Source of the DNA: Pseudonocardia terrae
GTDB taxonomy: Bacteria; Actinomycetota; Actinomycetes; Mycobacteriales; Pseudonocardiaceae
Length of the DNA stretch: 64,000 nt
Direction of reading: 5' to 3'
NCBI RefSeq assembly: GCF_021343995.1
Contig: NZ_JAJTTE010000022.1
Span: forward strand, 1 to 64,000
A program made the translations under genes and the position numbers. The notes below the pieces were generated by a model. The model was not told where the DNA came from and made no database searches. It worked only from the letters and a program-made list of their open reading frames with translations. Shown piece by piece: positions 26,834-34,000 of this stretch (its first letter is position 1; each line of letters opens with the position of its first letter).

Positions 26834-28789
26834 TCAGTGAACCAGACCCACCCGGTCCCCGCCGCCGTCGCGACCGTGCGTCACCACCAGGGGTGACAGC
26901 CGTTCCCCCGCTCGGTTGGCGCCGACCTGCGTGCGCGGCTCGGTCCGCACCCCCACCCTCGCGGGGACGGGCGCCGGCCCGGCCAGATCGGCGTACGTGC
27001 CGACGCGCGCGCGGGCGCCGTCGAGCACCAGGACCCGGTCGGCCCGGGCGGCCGAGCCCGTCCGGTGGGCCACGACCAGCAACGTTCCGCCCCGCTCCCG
27101 GAAGGCCTGCTCGGCGACCTGCTCCGCGGCGGGGTCGAGATGGCAGCAGGCCTCGTCGAGGATGCAGAACCGGGCCCGGGACAGGTGGGCCCTGGCCAGC
27201 GCGAGGAGCTGGCGCTGCCCCGACGACAGCGTCGCCGGGACGACCGTCCCCCGGTAGCCGCCCAGGCCTTCGACCAGCTCCTCGGCGCCCACCGCCCGGA
27301 CGCTCCGGTGCATCGCGGCCGGATCGGCGAACGGGGTGAGGTAGCCGAGATTCTCCTCGACGCTGCCCTGGAACAGGTAGGCCTGCTGCGGCACCAGCGT
27401 GATCGCGGCGTGCCGGACCCGCGGGTGCAGGGCGGCCACGGGCATCCCGCCGAGCCACACCTCGCCGGCGGCCGGCGGCAGCAGCCCCGCGAGGAGCAGG
27501 GTGAGCGTGGACTTGCCGCCCCCGCTCGGCCCCACCACGGCCAGGTGCTCGCCGTCGGCGAGGTCCAGGTCGAGGTCCTCGACGACGGGCGCGGAGTGCG
27601 GTCCGTACGCGAAGGTCAGCCCGCGGGCCCGGACGCCGGCCTGCACGGGCGGGACCGGGATCAGCCGCCGCACGGGTACGTGCCGGCGGCGCGCCCATGC
27701 GGGCTCCGTGCTCGGGCGCGCGGGCGGGCGCGGCGCCGGCACGGTGCCCCGCTCCGAACCCGCCGCGGCGGTTCCGTCCGTTCTGGCGCCGTCCGTCGTG
27801 GCGTCGATCTCCGCCAGCCGCCGCACGGTCACGAACAGCTGCAGCGCCATGCTCCCCACGACGTGCACGAGCGACGAGAGCGCCGGGCCGAGCGACACCA
27901 GCAGGTAGCTCGTCGCACCGACGAGCTCGCCGGCCGTCAGCACCCCGTTGCCGACCAGCAGGGGTCCGGCCAGCAGCAGGGCCGCCAGCGGCACCTGGGC
28001 ACCGAGCGCGACGATCAGGATCCGTACCACGGTGGCGCGCCCGAGGGCGCGGGTGGCGGCGACCTGCTCGTCGATGCGCTCGTGCAGGACGTCCGCGGCG
28101 CGGTCCCCGGCCTGGCAGGCCAGCACGTCGCGCAGGCCGAAGAGGACCCCGGCGGTCTCGGTGGCGATCGCCTCCTCGGCCAGGACGGTGCGCCGCTGGC
28201 GGCGGGCCAGCGGCCGCAGCAGCAGGCCGAACAGGAGCAGCGCCGCGACCAGCGGCGGGACCACGAGGGCGAGCAGCACCGGGGACAGCAGGGCGAGGCC
28301 GGCCACGCCCGCCACGAGCCCGACGGCGACCCCCCGGGCCGTGCGCAGCAGGGCGGCGCCGGTGAGCCGCACGCTCTCCACCTGCCCGGTGAGCCGGGCG
28401 ACGGCCGCCGCGTCGCCGCCGTCGTGGCCCGGGGCGGTGCCGGCGACGGCGCTGCGCAGGGTCGCCGCCACCACGTGGCGGACGAGGTGGTCGCGGAGGG
28501 CCTCCGCGATGCGGGCCACCCGCGGCACGATCTGCCGGGTGGCCAGGGCCCCGCACAGCGCCAGGACGAGGAGCGCCCCCAGCAGGGCCACCCCGAGCCC
28601 GGGCCGGTCGGCGAGGAAGCCGTCGTCGAGCGCGGTGGCCACCAGCCGCCCGGTCACCACGGCCGGCACCCCCTCGCACACGCTGAACCAGAGGAGTCCG
28701 ACCCAGGCCGGGCGGGTTCCGCGCATCCCGGCCCGCAGCAGCGCGACCGGGGTGGTCGGCCCGGTGGAGAGCGCCGTCCGGCCGCTCAC
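26834..28789 (-). CDS. ABC exporter subunit 2 (catalytic half) of the lanthipeptide operon
   Basis: A 651-residue fused membrane-ATPase half-transporter. Six helices span about 30-320. The nucleotide-binding domain has Walker A G-P-S-G-G-G-K-S (420-427), Q-loop V-P-Q-Q, signature L-S-S-G-Q (521-525, one change from L-S-G-G-Q), Walker B C-I-L-D-E (542-546) and an intact H-loop V-A-H-R (H575). All catalytic residues are kept, so this half supplies the active ATP site. There is no C39 peptidase domain. Its GTG overlaps the stop of the preceding ABC gene by four bases (GTGA), showing they are translated together and probably work as a heterodimer exporting the modified peptides. Confidence 0.92.
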   Translation of the reverse strand: MSGRTALSTGPTTPVALLRAGMRGTRPAWVGLLWFSVCEGVPAVVTGRLVATALDDGFLADRPGLGVALLGALLVLALCGALATRQIVPRVARIAEALRDHLVRHVVAATLRSAVAGTAPGHDGGDAAAVARLTGQVESVRLTGAALLRTARGVAVGLVAGVAGLALLSPVLLALVVPPLVAALLLFGLLLRPLARRQRRTVLAEEAIATETAGVLFGLRDVLACQAGDRAADVLHERIDEQVAATRALGRATVVRILIVALGAQVPLAALLLAGPLLVGNGVLTAGELVGATSYLLVSLGPALSSLVHVVGSMALQLFVTVRRLAEIDATTDGARTDGTAAAGSERGTVPAPRPPARPSTEPAWARRRHVPVRRLIPVPPVQAGVRARGLTFAYGPHSAPVVEDLDLDLADGEHLAVVGPSGGGKSTLTLLLAGLLPPAAGEVWLGGMPVAALHPRVRHAAITLVPQQAYLFQGSVEENLGYLTPFADPAAMHRSVRAVGAEELVEGLGGYRGTVVPATLSSGQRQLLALARAHLSRARFCILDEACCHLDPAAEQVAEQAFRERGGTLLVVAHRTGSAARADRVLVLDGARARVGTYADLAGPAPVPARVGVRTEPRTQVGANRAGERLSPLVVTHGRDGGGDRVGLVH

Positions 28790-30555
28790 GGCGTCACCGC
28801 CATCGCGGCGCCGGCCGTCACGAACAGCGCCCGGTACTCCGGGTTCCCCCACAGCTCGGCGTGCGGGGCATGGGCGCGGATCCGGCCCTCGTGCAGCCAG
28901 ACGACCCGGTCCGCCGCCGCCGCGGTCGGCGCCTTCCGGGTGACGATCAGCCGCGTGCGCCCCCGCAGCACGGTCGCGAGCGCCTGCTCGACCTCGGCCT
29001 CCGTGGCGCTGTCGAGGCTCGCGGTGGCGTCGTCGACGACCGTGATGCGGGCGTCCTGGGCCACCGCCCGGGCCAGGCCGAGCCGCTGGAGCTCGCCCCC
29101 GGAGAGCGGGGCGTCGGCCGGCGGCGTGCGGTACCCGAGCGGGAGCATGTCCACGAAGCGGTCGGCGTGGGCGGCACGCGCCGCGTCGGCGACGGTCCGG
29201 TCGTCGGCGTCCGGGCGGCCGTACCCGATCGCCTCGGCGAGGGTGGCGCCGGGCAGCGCGGGGCGTTCGAAGGCGTAGGCGACGGTACGCCGGAGGGTGG
29301 CGGCGTCGAGCTCGTCGATCGAGCGGCCGTCGACCACCACGACCCCCTCGTCCGGGCGGTACAGCCTGCCGAGCAGCCCGACAAGCACGGTCTTGCCCGC
29401 GCCGGACGCGCCGACGACCGCGGTGCAGCCCCCCGGCACGAGCAACAGGTTCACGTCGTCCAGGACGGTGCGGCCGGCGAGCCGGACGGTCACGCCGGAC
29501 AGACGCGCGCGGCCGGGGCCGCTCGCCGGGCCGGGCTGCCGTGGCCCGGGCGCCGGGCCCGGGGAGGGCTCGTCGACGATCGCGGCGAGCCGGGCCGCGG
29601 CGGCGCGGCACTGCGCGATCTCCAGGACGGTGTCCACCGCCCGCACCCCGTTGAGCACGAGCTCGGCGTAGCCGACCGCCGCGACCGCGGCCCCGACGGT
29701 CAACCGCCCCTGGGCCACGCCGAGGCCGGCCACCGCCAGCACCACGATCCGCACCACCGGGGCGAGCAGGGCGAAGGACCAGCCGAGATCCCGCTGCTGC
29801 GCCCAGAACCGCGCGCCCGCCGCGCGCAGGGCGGGGAGCGGGGCGAGCACCCGGGTGATCTCGGCCCCGACGGTGCCGCTGGCGCGGATGGTCCGTCGCC
29901 CCGCGAGCGCGTCGGTGAGCCGGGCCGCGACCGCGGCCTGGGTCTGCTGGTAGTCGGTGAAGGCGTCGACCGTCCGGCGGGCGAACCGGCGGGCGAGCAG
30001 GACGCCCACGGGCACCAGCGTCAGCACCGCCGCCGCGGTCCATACGTCGACGAGGGCGAGCGCGACCAACGCGACCACGGCGACGAGCAGCCCGGTCAGC
30101 ACCCCGACGGTCATCGCCGGCACACGTCCGGCGGCCGCGGCGATCCCGGTGAGGCGGGCGGTCGCGTCACCGGCCGGCACGTCCGCGGACCCGGAGAAGC
30201 CCCGGGCGAGCAGGCCCGCCACGCCCCGGCGGCGGAGCCATGCGGTGCTCCGGGCGACCCCGGTGGTCGTCGCCAGGGCGCCGAGGGCGGCGGAGGCCAC
30301 CCCGGTGGCCACGACGGCGAGCAGGAGCAGCACGGCCGTGGACGGACCGACACCTGCCGGCGGTGCGAGCACGGAGTCGATGGCCGCGGCCAGGGCTGCG
30401 GGTGCGAGGAGGGAGCTCGCCGCGGCCAGCACGCCGGCCGCGATCGAGACCACTGCGGTGGCGGGGGTGTGGCGGGCCGCGGCCCACAGCAACCGGGAGG
30501 CGGTGGGCCCGGTGGGCTGGGTGGGCTCGCTGAGCTCCGCCGAGGGTCGGCGCAT
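28786..30555 (-). CDS. ABC exporter subunit 1 (degenerate half) of the lanthipeptide operon
   Basis: A 589-residue half-transporter with six helices in about residues 30-310. Walker A G-A-S-G-A-G-K-T (382-389) and signature L-S-G-G-E (484-488) are present, but other positions have decayed. The Q-loop Gln is Glu430, the Walker B catalytic Glu is Asp509, and the H-loop His is Lys541 (V-T-R-K). This is the pattern of the non-hydrolysing half of heterodimeric exporters; its partner is the overlapping downstream gene. The ATG at 30555 is preferred because the upstream extension covers a hairpin and is Pro/Arg-rich. No peptidase domain is present. Confidence 0.92.
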   Translation of the reverse strand: MRRPSAELSEPTQPTGPTASRLLWAAARHTPATAVVSIAAGVLAAASSLLAPAALAAAIDSVLAPPAGVGPSTAVLLLLAVVATGVASAALGALATTTGVARSTAWLRRRGVAGLLARGFSGSADVPAGDATARLTGIAAAAGRVPAMTVGVLTGLLVAVVALVALALVDVWTAAAVLTLVPVGVLLARRFARRTVDAFTDYQQTQAAVAARLTDALAGRRTIRASGTVGAEITRVLAPLPALRAAGARFWAQQRDLGWSFALLAPVVRIVVLAVAGLGVAQGRLTVGAAVAAVGYAELVLNGVRAVDTVLEIAQCRAAAARLAAIVDEPSPGPAPGPRQPGPASGPGRARLSGVTVRLAGRTVLDDVNLLLVPGGCTAVVGASGAGKTVLVGLLGRLYRPDEGVVVVDGRSIDELDAATLRRTVAYAFERPALPGATLAEAIGYGRPDADDRTVADAARAAHADRFVDMLPLGYRTPPADAPLSGGELQRLGLARAVAQDARITVVDDATASLDSATEAEVEQALATVLRGRTRLIVTRKAPTAAAADRVVWLHEGRIRAHAPHAELWGNPEYRALFVTAGAAMAVTP

Positions 30556-30640
30556 GGGCGCTCCCGGGCTCGGACCGGGCCCGTGCCCGGTCGGGAATGG
30601 CGGCGGACGGGGGCCGATCGCCGCGAGGCGGGGGGTGGAA

Positions 30641-30696
30641 TGCTGAAGGCGTGTGCGAGGGCGGTAACGGCGCCCTCGCACACGCCTCGTTCAGCA
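30641..30696 (-). terminator. Strong hairpin between precursor genes and exporter genes
   Basis: The stem pairs GGCGTGTGCGAGGGCG (30648-30663) perfectly with CGCCCTCGCACACGCC (30671-30686) around a 7-base loop. It extends as TGCTGAA/TTCAGCA across a 3-base bulge. The structure starts 22 bases past the stop of precursor 1 and ends 85 bases before the ABC start. No T-tract follows, so it may be a leaky terminator or an RNA-stability stem that sets precursor above exporter expression. Confidence 0.8.
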
Positions 30697-30718
30697 AGGG
30701 CCGCGAGCGGCCGGTGCG

Positions 30719-30874
30719 TCAGTGAGGGGCCACGACGTTGACGGCCGTGACGTTGCAGGTGACCTTGCAGTCGACGTCGTTCGTCTGGTAGATGATCTGC
30801 GTCCAGTCGATGTCCAGGCCGGTGGTCGGCCCCTCCGGCAGCTCCTGCAGGGCGTCGATGTGCGTCGTGTACAT
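30719..30874 (-). CDS. Lanthipeptide precursor 1
   Basis: A 51-residue peptide starting at the ATG at 30872-30874. An AAGGAG lies 9 bases upstream of it; another ATG at 30883 touches that site and is less likely. The leader M-Y-T-T-H-I-D-A-L-Q-E-L-P-E has the A-L-x-x-L-P-E motif seen in leaders handled by LanKC/LanL synthetases. The acidic middle, with a single Trp, leads to the core end D-C-K-V-T-C-N-V-T-A-V-N (residues 35-46) and finishes A-P-H. Cys36, Thr39, Cys40 and Thr43 form two C-x-x-T units; there is no Ser. It lies 53 bases after precursor 2 in the same operon. Confidence 0.85.
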   Translation of the reverse strand: MYTTHIDALQELPEGPTTGLDIDWTQIIYQTNDVDCKVTCNVTAVNVVAPH

Positions 30875-30927
30875 GTGCTTCATCTCCTTGTGGATCTCAT
30901 CCCCGCTCCGACGGCGAGGGCTTCGCG

Positions 30928-31080
30928 TCACGCCTCGTTGATATTCGTGACGTTGCAGGTGTAGTAGCAGGCGACGATGTTCACCTGGATGACGATCTCG
31001 TTGTTGAAGTCGCCACAGAGCGCCGCCGGCATGCTCTCCGGCAACGTCTCCAGGGCCACGACCTCCCGGGTCACCTCCAC
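30928..31080 (-). CDS. Lanthipeptide precursor 2
   Basis: A 50-residue peptide with a GTG start at 31080 (a second GTG two codons later is also possible), beginning four bases after the synthetase stop codon and preceded by a GAGAGGGGG purine tract. The leader V-E-V-T-R-E-V-V-A-L-E-T-L-P-E carries the same A-L-x-x-L-P-E motif, at almost the same position, as precursor 1. The C-terminus A-C-Y-Y-T-C-N-V-T-N-I-N-E-A (37-50) again has two C-x-x-T units (Cys38-Thr41, Cys42-Thr45) and a further Cys22. After the leader, Thr41 and Thr45 are the only hydroxyl residues. Confidence 0.83.
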   Translation of the reverse strand: MEVTREVVALETLPESMPAALCGDFNNEIVIQVNIVACYYTCNVTNINEA

Positions 31081-31084
31081 CCCT

Positions 31085-34000
31085 TCACCCCCTCTCACCG
31101 TCGGGACGGGTCTCGCCGCGGTCGCGGCAAGTTCTCGCGCCCGGGCCGGCGGCCAGGAAGGCCAGCACGGTCCGCGGCAGATCGGGCGCAGCGGCGTCGT
31201 CGAGCACGCCGTGCCCCGCGCCGGGGTACTCGAGGTAGCGCGGCGCGGCCCCGGCGGCGCGCAACGCGTCGCGGACGGCGCGCGCCTGCGAGACGGGGAC
31301 CACGTCGTCCGCGGTGCCGTGGGCGAGCAGGACGCGGGCGGTGACCGCCGGGGCGAACCGCGTCACGTCACGCTCGCCGAGACCGTCCTCGACCGGGGCC
31401 AGGCCGTCCAGCCGGTCGATCATCGCCCGGACCGCGGGTCCGGCCTCCGGGTACAGCCGCTCCGCGGAGGCGAACGGCGCCACCGCGACGACGTGCGACC
31501 ACAGACCGGGGTCGACCCCGGCGGCCAGCAGCGCGAGGAACGCCCCGTAGCTCGCCCCGAGCAGGCGCAGCGGTGCTCCGGCGTCCGCGGCCAGGTCGCG
31601 GGCGAGGCCGAGCAGGTCGGCCAGGTCCGGGCCGCCCCAGGCACCCCGGCCGGTGTGCTCGTCACGGGGACCGGCACCCGACCCGCCACGCAGGTTCGGC
31701 GCGACGACCAGCAGCCCGGCCGCGGCGAGCTCGTGCATCAGCGGGTCGTAGGTCAGCCGCCACGCCCCGATCGGGCCCCCGTGCAGGGCGAGCAGCACCG
31801 CGTGCGCGGTGGCCCGGTCCCCGTGGACCACGGCCTCGATCGGTCCGGCGGGTCCGGCGAGGACGGTGTGCTCCACCGGCGTCCGGGGGTGGCCCCCGCC
31901 GTCGGGGTGCAGGGTGAACCGCCCGGTCGTCGGCGGGGTCAGCTCGGCCAGCCCGGCCGGCGAGGCCGGCCCGGTGAACGGGAACCGGAGGACGTCCTCT
32001 CCCCAGTGCGCCGAGCCGCCGATCACGCCGGGCGGCACCGGGACGGGCGCGAGCTCGTCGGCGCCCGGCCGGTAGAGCGCGAGGCGGGCCCGGCAGGGCT
32101 CGTCGAGCTGCAGGAGCACCCGCTGCCCGCGGGGGTCCAGGGCGAGCGGCCACACCCGGCACTTCTCGGTGCTGCGCAGCACGTCGGGGAAGGCGAGCGG
32201 GCCGCGGCCGTGGTCGCCGGCCCAGCCGAGCCGGTCCGCACCCCGCCCGACGATCAGCAGCCCGGTCTCCGGTGCGCACAGCAGCGGCCGCACCCCCTCG
32301 TCGGTCCGGTCGGACAACGGCCGGGTCGTGCCGTCGAGCGTGTCGATCACCAGGGGCCGCATCCGCCCGTCGGTCAGGCAGCCGAAGGCCAGCGAGCGGC
32401 CCGCGGAGTCCAGCCAGGAGCCGCCGACGACGATGCCTTGCACCCGACCGACCTCGACGGGACCGTCCACGCCGACCCGCCACAGTCGGCTGGTCCCGTC
32501 CCGCTCGGTGCTGAGCGCCCAGCCCAGCGCGTCACCGGACGCACCGCCGGCCGTGCCCATGTCGGTGGGCCCGGCGATGAGCCGCAGCCCCTGCGCGTCC
32601 ACGACGCCGAGGAGCCGGGCCGTCCCGTCCGGGTTCACCAGGGTGAGGTGGTGCTGAGCGTCGATCGGGCGCGTGACCAACAGGCTCCCGTCGTCGAGCG
32701 GGATCGGCTGCGTCCAGCGGGTCTCCGGTTGCTCGGCAGGTACGAGCCGGTGCCGGGGCGGGTCGAAAGACCACGCCTCCACCTGATACCGGCCTCCGCG
32801 GCCCACCAGGCACACGCCGTGCCGGCCGGACGGGGAGAACCGGAAGCCGAGGCGGCCCGGAGGGCGGACGGCCGGCGTCGTCGGAGCGACCGCCGATGCA
32901 GGCCGGTCGACAACCTCGTCTACCATCCAGGCGCGGGCACCGCCCCGCTCGAGCCGCAGCAGGAAGCGGAGCACGCCGGCGAGGCCGGTACCGGCGTCGG
33001 CGACGACGTCGCTGCCACTCTCGTCCGCCACGAGCAGCCGACCCTCGCGCCGACAGTGCCGCAGCGCCGCGGCCTCGGCGAGGTCCTCCGCCCACTCCCG
33101 CAGCCGGGGGTCGTCGAGCAGGGCGGCCGCGTCGAGCAGGAACTCGCCGTTGCCCGCGAGACCGTGGCAGGCCGAGGGCAGGGACAACCAGCGGGCCCGG
33201 TGCACGGCGACCGCGGCCGCCGCGGCCAGCTCGGCGTGGCGCTCCCGGCGCGAGATCCGCCAGGCCCGGAGCAGGAAGGTCCCGATGCCGGACGAGCCGT
33301 TGCACCAGTGCACCAGGCGCTCCCGCCCGCCCGGGGCCTCCGGCCACCAGGCGGCGCCGTCGTCGAGGACCGCGGCGTCGCAGAGGGTGTCCGCTGCGGC
33401 GAGCGCGAGCTCGGTGGCCCGGCCGTCGCCGGTCGCGGCACCGGCCGCCAGCAGGAAGTAGCCGATGCCCGCGGCGCCGTGGGCGAAGCCGTAGTGCCGC
33501 ACCCCGGCGAGCTCGGAGTCCAGCTCGGGCGGCACCGGCCAGAGCACCGTGCCGCCGTTCCGCTCGGCGGCGGCCATGAGGTCGTCGGCGCAGCGGCGGG
33601 CCCGGTCCCGTAGGGCGTCGATGCCGGTGACCGACCACAGGTGCAGGGCCGCCAACCCGGCTCCTGCGAGCCCGTGGGTCACGTCGGGATTGACCGGGCG
33701 GGGAATCGGAATCCCCGCCGCCGTCTGCACGCCGGCGGCGACGAGATCCGGATCGCCGAGGGCGGCACCCGCGTCGTGCAGCGCCCAGGCGGTGCCGGAG
33801 CGGCCGAAGTACAGGCCCGGGAGCCGCCGGGGCTCCGCGGCGGCCCGCCGGCGCAGCCAGCCGGCCGCGGTCGCCACCGCGTCGCGCAGCTCGCCCCGCC
33901 GCTCGTCCGTCGAGCCGGCGAGCGCGGCGGTGAGCGTGCCGAGCACCCCTGCGGCGCCGTGCTGCACGGCCGCCGGGTCGAAGGCCGCGCGACGCCCGGC

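Noticed and set aside
26834..30043. The second ABC gene starting far upstream as a 1069-codon protein
   Set aside because: The extension is a shifted reading of the first ABC gene; the GTG at 28789 overlaps that gene's stop (GTGA) and gives a normal half-transporter.
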